Below, piece by piece: positions 34,397-46,300 of a DNA stretch of 64,000 nt. Where the stretch lies: NCBI GenBank assembly GCA_014607495.2, contig CP053153.1:1-64000 (forward strand). Reading direction: 5' to 3'. The DNA is from Carposina sasakii. Its lineage: Eukaryota > Arthropoda > Insecta > Lepidoptera > Carposinidae. The position numbers and the translations under genes were made by a program. Under the pieces are notes generated by a model. That model searched no databases. It saw only the letters and a program-made list of their open reading frames with translations, and was not told where the DNA came from. The stretch's first letter is position 1; each line of letters begins with the position of its first letter.

Positions 34397-35081
34397 TTTA
34401 TACTAATATTATAAAGAGGAAAACTTTGTTTGTAATGAATAGGCTCAAAAACTACTAGACGGTTTTCAAAAATTCTTTCACCGTTAGAATCCTTATTGGA
34501 CCTAGATTTCCCGATATTCCCACGGGAAGGCGACCAACGGGAATTCTATATTTTTTACGAAAACCGCTATACATATGAAGCTGAAATCGGGCATATATGT
34601 TCATTGGGGACAGCGAGGGAGGACTAAAAACGGATTTCCCGAAATTCCCATGGGAAGGGGACAAACGGGAATTCATAATTTTTACGAACACTTCGCTATT
34701 TGAATGAAGCTGAAATGGGATTAGAGACTATGAGGAAGCCCTAAGAATGGATTTCCCAAAATTCCCACGGGAAGGGGACTAACGGTAATTCAATTTTTTT
34801 ACAAAAACCGCTGTACATGTGAAGCTAAAATTGGACATATATGTTCATTAGAGACTGCGGGGAAGAACTAAGAATGGATTTCCCGAAATTCCCACGGGAA
34901 GGGACTGTCTGTGCGTTTGTGCACGCTAATCTCAGGAACGGCTAAACCGATTTCGATGCAGTTTTCAGGAATATATTGTGACAGGTCCCACTTAACATAT
35001 AGGCTACTTTTTATCGCGGATAATTTCGACATTTTGTTTTTTTCTGTAGTCCACGCGGACGGAGTCGCGGGCGTCCACTAG
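34397..35081 (+). mobile_element. Non-autonomous Helitron with an internal minisatellite
   Basis: The 5' end TTTATACTAATATTATAAAG is one base from the usual TCTATACTAATATT. The 3' end is CGTCCACTAG, followed by T. It contains four tandem units of about 117-129 bases (see 34505-34905). The same 5' half reappears at 63865-64000, running off the window. Confidence 0.6.
34505..34905 (+). repeat. Minisatellite, four units of 117-129 bases
   Basis: Each unit opens with ATTTCCCGAAATTCCCACGG (starts 34505, 34634, 34751, 34878) and carries GGGAATTC, TTTTTACGAAAACCGCT.TACAT and GAAGCTGAAAT. The last unit runs into the Helitron 3' half. Confidence 0.75.
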
Positions 35082-35430
35082 TCTATACATATAATAAAAA
35101 TGTAACGGATCGCTGTCTGTACATGGAAGATATATAGGAAAAAATATTATAGAATACCTTTATCAACGCAATAGTACCCAAAACAATGAATTTTGGATTT
35201 TTTGTCTGTTTGTCGGTTTGTCGGTTTGTCTGTTTGTCTGTGCGTTTGTGCACGCTAATCTCAGATACGGCTGAACCGATTTCGATGCAGTTTTCAGGAA
35301 TATATTGTTACAGGTCGCACTTAACATATAGGCTACATTTTATCCCGGGAAAATGTTTTTATCCCGGATAATTTAGATATTTTGTTTTTTTTCTGTAGTC
35401 CACGCGGACGGAGTCGTAGGCGTCCACTAG
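35082..35430 (+). mobile_element. Non-autonomous Helitron, abutting the previous one
   Basis: Begins TCTATACATATAATAAAAAT immediately after the CTAG of the preceding Helitron and ends CGTCCACTAG with T following. It holds a GTTTGTCGGTTTGTC short repeat (35208-35245), then CGATTTCGATGCAGTTTTCA and TTTTATCCCGG. Confidence 0.7.
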
Positions 35431-35442
35431 TAACTAAATACA

Positions 35443-35575
35443 AATTTATTAATAAAGAAATGGAAAAAATTCCTCACCCGGGTGGGAATCGAACCCACGA
35501 TATCTGCATTCCGTTGCAGCGCTCTTACCACTGAGCCACCGGGTCAATTACTCGGATGACGAATTTTACCATCTC
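35443..35575 (-). mobile_element. tRNA-derived SINE (family C)
   Basis: The minus strand reads GACCCGGTGGCTCAGTGGTA (A box) ... GTGGGTTCGATTCCCACCCG (B box), resembling a tRNA with a six-of-seven acceptor stem. The anticodon loop is one base short and there is a conserved non-tRNA tail (GGAATTTTTTCCATTTCTTT), so it is a SINE and not a tRNA gene. Decayed pieces lie at 49985-50035 and 62030-62110. Confidence 0.65.
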
Positions 35576-35579
35576 TTTT

Positions 35580-38250
35580 TGAAATTACATTATTGGCAAC
35601 GTTTTTTTTTTCATCCCGATAGCTATATAAGCCAAATCTCAAAAAAAATTACAAATTATTGTATTGTTTGCAAATGTTGTTTACATTTCAAAGGATTCTC
35701 GGTAATTTAAGAAGACTGAAATAACACCAAATTACGACGGGAGGTCATTATTAAAGTTTCCTAAACAATAACAAGTGCTAATGACGATCCACCGTGCTTA
35801 AATTACCGCGCTTTTGTTTTGTAGTCATTTATTATTTTTACATCTTTATGCTTTGTTTCCCTACTTACTGACCTTAGTATTGGGAGCCATAAAATTTAAG
35901 TTTTTCGTTTAGTTTTAGTAAATATACTAGCTTTAACATATGTTACTTTAAAAGCGGACTGCTTTGTATGAGTCAAATTCACATTAGAAGTAGGTATTAT
36001 ATAGGTAATAGCTTGACAGATGTCTTTAACTGCCTATATACTCGTAGTCAGCTTCTTAGTTTGTACTGATAAAATAATTTGTTGTAGGTATCTAAACCAA
36101 TAATATGTGACACATAGTACGGATATGTAGATATGTAAATGAAAAATACAACCCCGTTTAAAACTGATTATCACAAATAACATAATTCATTTCCTTCATA
36201 GTATACTTACGTACTATATAAAAAGCTAAGCGATAATGCAATGTATCTTCACTTTAAGAAGGGGCCTCCTTTCGTTGTTTAAGCCTTGCCGGCTTCTATA
36301 ATGGACTTCTCTTGTATTCCTTAAAAAGTTATCCCTACACTAAGCGTGTGATTTAAGTTCCTTTATACAAACCATGAGTCTGTAAAGTGAAATACAGGAA
36401 TAAGATTTCATGCTCGGATTTTTGTTAAATTTGAACAGCTCCCTTGTACAATCTACGAGTAATATTTTTATTATCATTAGAACTTGCAAAATTAGGTGAT
36501 GTGTCTCGAAGTGGATAAGACGAGAACAATATTTATTGAAGAAATTTATAAGTGCTACAATAAATATTTCTCTGTAGTTTATAATAAATACCTAGTTATA
36601 TAAAGGCGAACTAAATGTAAAAAGCATTTTAAGTAAAAATCGTTTCAATTTTACTAATTGGTATTGCTTTTTCATGGTAACATCCTAACCGACATTCTAC
36701 CAAATCTAAAAACCTTATGTAGAACATCCTAAGTCTGATTCTCATTCCCATAAGTGCAAAAGCAATAATTTTATGCTGCTTTATCTCATTATTTCATTTT
36801 CGTCTCCAACCCTAAACGACATTAAACTGCGGCACGAGCATTATAAAAATACTCGTTATTACCAAGTTTTCCTATTTTAAAACAGCCTGAGGCTGGATGA
36901 GAACTTTCATAATTTGCGTTGAGCTTCTACTCTACATGCCACTTATACTATGTGCTCTAGCTTTAAGGTTTAAAGTTGGTCGTAGGTAATTCGAATTTTA
37001 TAATAAGGTTTACTCGTATGCTATAAAAACATATGTCATTTACGTGGTCATGGTTTGTATTGAGTATTTTCTAATTATGTTTGTCCAAATTTGCTCATTT
37101 TATTTTTTTATGAATTTTTATTTTGTACGAATTGGCACTAAGGACAGTTAATATTTTATTTATGGATTAGTTAATAAACCAGTTGTGATAGTGATTTTAC
37201 CAACCGTTCAAGTTATCTCAATTTCCCAGGTAATAGCATGCTGGCAGATGTAGCGTGCTGGGAACTCCGTAGAATAGATATATAAGGGTAAATAAGTAGC
37301 ATAGATACCTATTTTATTTTACATTTTTCAATATTGTGTTCAAAGGGCATAAATTATTTAGGTAATTATAGAGAAACACATACTTATCACAAGTCATTAA
37401 GCGCACAAAGCTGTAAACACATTTATTAGCACAAAGCCTGAGCGTACATAACTTACGTCTACATTGTCCCTTTCCAAAACATTAAAGTAACGTGATTAAA
37501 ATAACAAGGCAATAAAGCGAATTCTACCAAGAATTCATGTTAAGAACGACATCCCTCTGGCAGTATAAATAATCTAGTGCAATAAAAGCAGCCACGCTAT
37601 AGTTTAACGCCATTATGGTAAGCAAATGTTCTTACTGAATAATGGCCTGACCACTGACAACACTTGCCTGGGGATTTGGAATTATAAGGGTGTCGGCAAA
37701 CGATGCGGTTTACAAAATACCTACATATTTGCGAAACGCTTAAACGTTTCCGTGGAAACATATTTATTATCCTTGGTTAGGCAATTCGCAGGATACCGTA
37801 ATAATGTTATATGATAAAAGTAATATGCATTTTTTAAATAATGTTTTATGATGGAATCCATAATGGAATCTTCATTTTTAGCAAATGAAATGAAATCCCG
37901 TGATTCTTTCTAAATATTAGGTAATCCTAGATTTTATTGGTTTGTTCGTTTGTAGCCTAAAGTTTGATGGGGCAGTCGCAACTTAGATTTTCATATATCG
38001 TATAGATTATTATGTTGTCTACTGAGATTATGATTTATATTGGCAATAAAGATCCCAGTAGAAACTAATGGCGCAAATTCATTTGGTCATAATTAAATTA
38101 TATTCATTTGATCTTAATTAAATTATATTCTCTGCACTTTATATGATGAGGTGAAAGTGGGTGTTTAATTAGTATTATATACTCCTGCCCAACGTTTTTG
38201 GAAATTTCGATGGAAATTTAAATAAGTTAATAAATTTATTGATATAATAA
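35580..38250. other. Long stretch without recognisable features
   Basis: AT-rich. I found no exon with a joining partner and no repeat shared within the window. Confidence 0.4.
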
Positions 38251-38258
38251 ATTGTTAT

Positions 38259-38629
38259 ACAGGGTGTTTTTTTGTGGCCACCATTAACGAAGGGTACGTA
38301 TTCTATACATGAAATAAAGTAAGTTTATGCCAAAAAAAATGCTGGAAAAAAAAATATTTTTTTAAATTCCTTGATCGTGCGAAATTTATAGTGTTTAGTG
38401 TTTATGTTAGTTTTTTTATAGACAGATATTAATTATTTTTCGTGAAAAAATCCTGCTACGCGCGTCTATGTGCATTTATGCAGAAAAACGCAGTCTATTT
38501 ACTCAACTTTGGACCCTAATATTTTGGAAACCAGACACTTCCCAGGTATGCTTCCATGGAGAAAAATGATCGTGATGATGAGGAGATTCCGTAGTTTTCG
38601 GGAACGTTGACGACCAAAAATCATCCTGT
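38259..38629 (-). mobile_element. TIR element F1, copy 3
   Basis: ACAGGGTGTTTTTTTGTGGC to ...CCAAAAATCATCCTGT, the reverse orientation of 7189-7568 and of similar length. Confidence 0.65.
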
Positions 38630-39940
38630 ACATACAATTTTTAATGTAAATACTTTTCTGAAAGTTAAATGCATTTACAGAAATACTACGTTACTTGCAT
38701 TAGATAGTGACTTTATAATCTTTGGTTTCTAGTCTACATGTTTTATCACTTGCATATAAAATTCGTATGACATAACACCAAACTCAAAGGCATTTGCCAT
38801 TGCCACACAATAATTGTACCATGTTCGCTATAGCATTACTACCGCTTTGCTAATTTATACATATAAAATGTTATGTCCTGAGTAACTGACGAATAAACGC
38901 AACGCACCAATAATGGCGGTGTTTTGAACTTGGAGGGTGTCTTCTTTGTATAATGTAGGCATTCGATAAAAAAGAATTTCCCTAAACTTCTACGGGAACA
39001 CTAGAAATGGGAATTCTAAAATTTTCGCGTACGAAGTCGTGGGCGTCCTCTAGTTGCAAATACAAAGCCTACAGGACAGATTACATTCTAACTAAACCAA
39101 AAGTTCTTTTCATAAGTAGTCATAATTAGAAAGATTCCAAATATTACGTTATCTACTGTATGTCGGTTTAAGCCATATAAACTCTAGCCGAGCATAAAAC
39201 ACATAATATATCCCACTAACAGTGTTTGTGGACGTCCGGCCATAGATAAGACAGGGCCATTAGCCCAAGAAATATGCACTAGTACCGACTCTAGCATTGT
39301 CTAACTCTACTATTTGTTACTTCACACAAAGCTGTTTGAATGTGTCCAATTTATATACCTATATATTTACGTGCGATTTTGGGACGTTATTTTAAAAAAT
39401 ACACTTTAATCCAACTTATTTATCATATATTATTTGGCAAAAGTTAAAGACATATAGTATAGTTGTTGAGCATAAGTAAAGATAGCTCTTAAAACTAAAC
39501 CTATCCATCAAGGGATTATGAGCGAATGTATGTTTCAATAAAACACTACTGAACTAGTAGAAAAGGTTGACGTTGAGCTAAGCAGTGTTAAAAATTGATC
39601 ACTCACCCATACACATTGTGCTTTCGTCTGGAAAATTTTGGGAACAAAACTTTATTGTTTCAGTACATTACATCTGTTATGTTCTATTGTTTTGTTGACG
39701 TTTGACTTCAATGTAAAATGGAGATTGGGACGACCTGTGGACACCTGTCATTTCGGGGCATTTACAATGATGTGTTAGGTATCTTTATTTAATTTGACTG
39801 AAAACCTCTGTATAATAACGTTAGGAACATAATAAGTAAATAAATTGAAATTCAACTAAAACTTGAGCTTCATATTGCAAAATACAATGCTATGCTTTGA
39901 CGGTCCGATAAAAAATCAATGTTTTAATGACAAAATTTAA
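38630..39940. other. Mostly unassigned; Helitron 3' end at 38975-39053
   Basis: TTCGCGTACGAAGTCGTGGG CGTCCTCTAG followed by T, at the right of 38975-39053, is a Helitron 3' terminus. The rest is AT-rich with nothing recognised. Confidence 0.4.
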
Positions 39941-39949
39941 GGTTTTGCC

Positions 39950-40098
39950 AGTATGGTAGATAAATGCAATAGCTTAATTTATTTACTTAATTACGTAATA
40001 AACATGTGATTTCGAGTCTCAAATTTTGTGGATAGGTTCTCTACAGTGGGCTATTTACGTAGCTTTTCGCTTAACATACCCTTTTTGTTACACCCTGT
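39950..40098 (-). repeat. Half copy of the F2 TIR element
   Basis: Matches the right half of 54663-54908 (CATGTGATTTCGAGTCT.AAA, TTTTCGCTTAACATACCC, GTTACACCCTGT). The left end is missing or decayed. Confidence 0.55.
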
Positions 40099-40431
40099 AT
40101 AAGTACCGACAACGCAAGATACTGTACAGCGCTACCTAAAGTGCTGTTGATTCAGCTATTCAAATATCCGCAACTTTTTTTTTCAAATATTTGTATGTAC
40201 AAATATGTTAGGTATAGACAAATCAAGCGATAGTGATACTGGCGCTCTATACCTAGCTTGTGTATACTCTGAAGTACCAGTATACTATGAGTATACCCGA
40301 CGCAGTAATCTGCTAGGCTGAGCTGGCTTACTGCCTCGTAAGCGGACTGTGTAAATTGTAAGTAAATCCTTGTAATGCATCTCAAAGTAATCATCGGAGG
40401 AAATTGTAGGATGCGTTATATTACTGACAAT

Positions 40432-40808
40432 CTGGGGGCCAATTCTCGACTTTAACTTTTCTATCAGACCGTTTGCATTCCAGATTCATTACGGCTTCGG
40501 CTCTGTACATAAAATGGTATCTACTAACTGCATAATTTAAGCTGAAACGAAGCCGGTTGGTTAACGTTTGGTTCTTGAGCCGTTGCAGTGTTGTAAGAAA
40601 TTAATTTTTCTTTATTTAGCATACATTGCCTTTTATTAATCTATAACGTTAACTTGTAGCTGAATGATTCGCCATTGGCCAAAAACAATGCATTTCTGCT
40701 CCGTTCCAGTTGCGTGTCAAAAAAAATATTAGCACAATACGAAAACGCCAAAACCAATGCGTTTCGTTTCCGTTTCGGCTGTAAATCTTTTCAAGAATTG
40801 CCCCCCAG
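40432..40808. mobile_element. MITE with CTGGGGGCCAATTCTCGA ends, copy 2
   Basis: Shares ends and the GCCGAAACG / CGTTTCG inner words with 29417-29993; 377 bases. Left CTGGGGGCCAATTCTCGA, right TCAAGAATTGCCCCCCAG. Confidence 0.7.
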
Positions 40809-41460
40809 ATTCTAATAACAAAACGCATCGGTATGGTTTGTAAAAAATGAGCAAGATAGCGAGATGGATATTTATGGTGATATTACATAGATATATGGAG
40901 AAGTAGAAAATGTAACAACATTCATTGCTGTTTTTGCAAACATGTAGGTAATAATAAAATATGCCTGTCTCTGCTATGCTAATGTGAATGTTAGTTAACT
41001 TTCCTACGTGAAGTAGAAAGTTACCGAGAGTCGTCCAAGCCTACAGAAAAGAAGATCGTAAGAAAGCGATTTCCTTCAAAGGTTTCTAATTATTTAGCTC
41101 AAACGTTAATAAGGCGATCATCAAATATTGTTAAGCTGAAAGGAATATTGAGGTCATTAAGGTAATTCTAATAAAAATTGAGAATACAATCAATCAGTCC
41201 ATGTAAATATTCCGTGTCGCCGTATCTCCACCGGACCGCACTGTATCGGTGCGACATACTAATCTGTTAAGCCTGTACCCGGCTTACTGACTCGGAGCCA
41301 GGCCCTGTAAATCGCCAGCAAATCCATGTGCCCGTAATGGCACCGAAATATATCCTTGTGATGATATCTTGATAATGTTTTGCTGGCTGTTTATGGCTTG
41401 TTTGCTTTGAGTACCTATACTTAAAATAATAATTTCGTAATTTAAATCATTAGGTGATTT
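40809..41460. other. Unassigned; weak repeat pair
   Basis: 41220-41400 (CTGTTAAGCCTGTACCCGGC, TTACTGACTCGGAGCCAGGC, CCTGTAAATCGCCAGCAAAT) resembles 40250-40400 in layout and may be one SINE-like family. No gene seen. Confidence 0.35.
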
Positions 41461-41463
41461 TCC

Positions 41464-41602
41464 ATTAGACGACACGGCCACGGTTTTTCGTCATCTAGTA
41501 TGGGGGCCGTGTTGTGGTCGTGTCGTGATCGTGTCGTGATCGTGTTGTGATCTTGTCGTGATCGTGTCGTGATCGTGTCGTGGCCGTGTCGTCTAGTAGT
41601 GG
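41464..41602. mobile_element. Small TIR element carrying an 11-base minisatellite
   Basis: TAGACGACACGGCCACG at the left is mirrored by CGTGGCCGTGTCGTCTA at the right. Between them, 41515-41580 is an array of CGTGTCGTGAT units (about six, some varied). Confidence 0.6.
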
Positions 41603-41609
41603 ATAAACG

Positions 41610-43140
41610 CCCATTTATAAGTGACCTAAATTTTCACCTAAATTTTTTCACCCGAAATTGTTATTCCTATCGATTTGTAATCCGAATGATCACTAATCCT
41701 AAAAATTTTACTCCTAAAGTTTTTAGTCTTACATTTTGTAATACTACAGACGATGTTCATGACACTCATGCTTCCGAATATTTAAAAATCAATAATATCA
41801 CTAATATTATATTATTTTAACTCCTAAGATTTTCACAATTTTTTTTATCCCTAAACATAATTATTTATTTTCAATCCTATTGAGTAACAAAATAATCATT
41901 TAACCAGTGTAATAAAAATTATATGTGAACATTATGACATTTACATTCCTACCTGTATTTAAAGTGATATATGTAGGTACATAAATATTAGGGTTCTATT
42001 ATAGTAGAACTTTTTAAGTAATAATTTATTGCATAACAACTAATAGCATAAACCCTTTTCGCAGAATATCGTTTGGCATAACTCATAGCATACATTGAAA
42101 CCCATATTTCTGTAAGTCAGAATTATCTGTACGCATAATTTTGGTATCCATAATAATCACAATGTATAATCATCACACAGAAAGTTCAAAACCAATCATG
42201 GCATATATTTCTTATCCATAACTATTTAAAAGATTTAATGATAATTATTTGTTTTTATATCCTGCCCATGAGAGCATGTTCGTTTCTGGCACTCGCCGGC
42301 CGCTGCCGCGGCACGCTCGCTTCGCTCGCTCGCTCGTGCATGTCACAGTTCTAACCACCTAACCTACGCATTTTTAAAGAAGAAAGTAACCCAATCTATA
42401 TTATTCTAATTGAAATTTATGATCTTCATAGTTGCCTAGTTAAATTATGCCAAATAATCTGTACTCTAAATGAACGTTATGCTAAATGATATTATACATA
42501 ACTTGCCAAAGGTAAATATGCCAATAAAAATTCTACTATCTTAAATGTATGTTCTAAATTCGGTAAGCACATATACCTAAAAATATTATGTCAAATATTT
42601 TTTATGCCTAATAAATGATGACTAAAGGTGCGAAGTCAGTTATCCCAAATAGGTTTCGGAGTATCAAGTTTCTACCAAATAGAAACGCCATAGTCACTTC
42701 TGGCGCTGTATTTACATCGACCTAACCCGCTCGTCGCTTCGCTCCTCCCTCGCTAACCTAAGCCAATTTATTCATGTTATGTACAAAATTACCAAAACTG
42801 TAAAACTTACTCTTAATTAATGTAGATACGAGTAAGTAATGTTGATCATTATTAATATAAACAAATCTGAATATAAAAATATATGACTTAATAATAGTGT
42901 AAAAGACGGTTATGTTGAGAAAATATAGGAAAACAAATATTAGTATACTCGTAATAGATGTTTATTGCTACTGACATTATGAAATTGAATGATTCGGAAT
43001 TATGAACATTATAAAGAGAAGCAGTTAGGAATTGCGATTGTTAGGATGAAATATGTTAAGAAGAAAATTTTCGGAGTTCCAATTATCGGAGTAGAAAATT
43101 TAGGTGAACTTTGGCTCACCCGGTACAAACCGTTTAGAAT
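41610..43140. mobile_element. Unclassified AT-rich element with a GC-rich core
   Basis: Left and right edges share TTCACCTAAATTTT in inverted orientation (about 41635 and 43090). The body is a dense weave of short words (CATAAT, CCTAA, GCATAA). In the middle, 42280-42345 is a GC-rich core (GCCGGCCGCTGCCGCGGCAC, GCTCGCTTCGCTCGCTCGCT) that closely matches the core of 60371-61211. A second GC patch is at 42725-42770. Class unknown; boundaries approximate. Confidence 0.4.
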
Positions 43141-43265
43141 TTAGAGGGTGCCAAAGAAATATACATGCATACAAATATAAATGCATAGACTGGAAAAACA
43201 TAATACTTCTTTTGGCACAGCCCGGTAAAAAAATAAACCGTTAATTTCCCTAGAAGAAGAGAAGA

Positions 43266-43316
43266 CTAATCTAGGCTTAATTTTAGAGTCGCGTCTTTTA
43301 CAACTAACACTTCTTT
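43266..43316 (-). CDS. Possible last exon of the small basic-protein gene
   Basis: After TTAAAAGCAG the frame reads KEVLVVKDATLKLSLD then TAG. It starts in phase 0, which fits the exon at 44317-44386. The acceptor lacks a strong pyrimidine tract and the exon is short, so this is the weakest link. Confidence 0.25.
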   Translation of the reverse strand, partial: KEVLVVKDATLKLSLD

Positions 43317-46300
43317 CTGCTTTTAAATCGACTACCTACTAAATAAACGAGGTAGGTATTTGTGGGGTTTAGACTAAAATAAAATATTGTTAAGAGCCAG
43401 CAGTCAAATAAAAGTCCCACGGTTGCTCCGCCCACATACCCCGCCACCCGCAATGCAAGGATACGCGTTAAGATCTGCGTAGTGTTAAAATTCGAAATTC
43501 GAGCGCTTTCGAGCAGGCGGGTCAACGCTAGGTCAAACGCAGAGAACATAAAAACCCATAGAGTCGTTATTATAATTGATTTCAATGTTATGTTTATTTT
43601 ATTTTTGTTTGCAAAATACAATTAAATTAAATTAATTAATTTATTAATAAGTAATATAGGTATGTTAAAAAATCATTCATACAATAGAACACATTACCTG
43701 CATCATAGTTATATTTATGTATGAAATTCATCCAATGCAACAAGTATTAGGAAGTTTTGAATAAAACGAATTAATGGTAGATATCAAAGATTTATTTTAT
43801 ATATCACAAAAAATAGTATCCGATACATATGTGAAATGGGACCAATTTACTCATGTAGATCGCTTTTAAAAAGGCTTTTAGGTGAGTCAATATGTTAAAA
43901 TGTTACAAGTAGTAACTTAACAAATTTTAATATTAAGATGATTATGTAAAAAAATGCCGTTTCATTTAGGTAAATTGCTGTATGTTAAATATAAATAGTA
44001 GGTGTTTTTTTAAAATAAAGGGTTAACAGGTATGTATAATGTGCATTCGCAATATTAGCTATGCATAAATAAAAAAAACTTTATTTAAAGATAAATAGCG
44101 GTATGCGTATGCCACAAATATAAATTGCAGTTTGATTAGCAATATTCTCATTTGAGGAATTTGCTGTGCAGTCAGTAATTTTGATACGAATTCCAATTAT
44201 TTGTGACTATAAAAAATCATTTTATTTGATGTGCGTTTAAATACTATACAATTAAATTAAATGATTTTTCTTACTAATCCTCTACACTCCCCAAGAAATA
44301 TATATGTACTATTTACCTTATACAGTAAAATACCTTCTGTTCTATGCTCCACCTCATCTGTTACCATCAAACTGTCAATCGGAGAGCTAAAATATGAAAT
44401 GAGTTTAAAAATATCAAAAAAGTTTTAGTAGCCAAAAGTGAAAACAAGTGAGCAAAAACAACAAAATTATAGCAGGTAGGTAGGTTCTCACTCACTTTTC
44501 TTCAAACATTACAGGTGGTATTAGTTCGGTATAAACTTTGACGGGCGACTCCAGGACTTTTTGTTCGGCACAATTTGTTTGAATTCTATAAACAAAATAT
44601 TGTAGAAGGAACTGCTGCCGAAGATGCTACGTAGTAAGTAAAGATGGGTCGGATTAGGTAAAAATCGTACCTGTTCGACCTAATACATACTAATATTTAT
44701 GCAATATGGCCGTTCCATTACTGTGATCCATTACGTATTAGATAAATACGTAGAATCTTTATTCGATGAATATTTAGTATCGGTTTTCGGTGAATGATCC
44801 ATTATCTAATAAATACCTACGTAGAAAGAATAGTCGTAGAAATAGAAAATATCGTGATAATAGCGAAATGCATTTTTTATATTAGGTTAAATTTTTAATA
44901 TTTAGTTAAATTGTTTTTAGTTTGTGTCACATATTTTGTTTCATCATTTCATCATCATCATTTACAGCCCTGAGAAGTCCACTGTTGGACATAGGCCTCC
45001 CCCAACAACCTCCACTCCGACCGGTCGGAAGCAGCCTGCATCCAACCGACGCCCGCAACCCTGACCAGGTCATCCGTCCACCTCGCGGGTGGCCTTCCCA
45101 CGCTGCGCTTGCCGATACGTGGTATCCACTCTAGAGCTTTCCGACTCCATCGGCCATCAGTTCTTCGAGCTATGTGCCCTGCCCATTGCCACTTCAGCTT
45201 GCTGGACCGTTCAGCTATGTCGGTGATCTTTGTACGTCTGCGGATCTCCTCATTTCTGATTCGATCACGCAGAGAGATCCCAAGCATAGCTCTCTCCATC
45301 GCTCGCTGTGCGATCCTGAGCTTTTTTATGAGGCACATAGTTAGAGACCACGTCTCGGCACCGTAGGTCATCACCGGCAGCACGCACTGGTTGTATACCT
45401 TCGTCTTTAAGGACTGGGGTATCTTGGACACAAATAAGCTTCGTAGTTTCCCGAACGCTGCCCAGCCGAGTTGGATTCGCCGAGTTACCTCCTTCTCAAA
45501 GTTGGACTTACCTAGTTTGACCGTCTGTCCCAGGTAAACATACTCGTCAACAACTTCAAGCATCGAGCTCCCAACCAGTACAGGAGTGGGCGGCACATGG
45601 ACGTTCGACATGATCTTCGTCTTGTCCATGTTCATCTTCAGGCCCACCTGAAAGAGACTCGATTGAGGCCATCGAGCATTGTGCTTAGATCCTTCAGCGA
45701 TTCTGCCATGACCACGATGTCGTCTGCGAACCGAAGGTGAGTGATGTATTCGCCATTGATATTGATGCCGAGTCCTTTCCATTCGAGAAGCTTAAAGGCG
45801 TCTTCCACTGCATTGGTGAAGAGCTTCGGAGAAATAACATCTCCTTGTCTCACTCCCCTCCGCAAAGAAATCGGCTCAGTGCTCCGCTCCTGTACTCGCA
45901 CCGACATGGTGGCATTGCTGTATAAACACTTCAGCACTTCGATATATCGATGGTCAATATGGCACCGCTGGAGAGACCGCAACACTGCCCATGTCTCGAT
46001 CGAATCAAAGGCCTTCTCATAGTCCACGAACGCTAGGCATAATGGTCGATTATACTCTTCCGTTTTTTGTATAATCTGCCGTAGCGTGTGGATATGATCT
46101 ATGGTACTAAACCCTTTTCGGAAACCGGCTTGTTCGGGAGGCTGGAAGTCATCAAACCTGCGAGCAAGACGATTCGTGATTACCCTCGAAAACAACTTGT
46201 AGACATGGCTCAGAAGCGAGATGGGTCTATAGTTCTTCAGCAAGGCTTTATCGCCTTTTTTAAAGAACAGCACCACCACACTTCTGTTCCATGCTTCCGG

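Noticed and set aside
35443..35575. tRNA gene on the minus strand
   Set aside because: A and B boxes are present, but the acceptor stem has a mismatch, the anticodon loop is a base short, and a fixed non-tRNA tail with other decayed copies shows it is a SINE.
43304..43621. 105-codon minus-strand frame with hydrophobic stretches and a loosely transporter-like RVAGYVGGATVGLLFD word
   Set aside because: It has no ATG at its start and no AG acceptor before the interesting part. It overlaps the edge of the better-supported terminal exon only by frame shadow, and the likeness to major-facilitator proteins is too weak.
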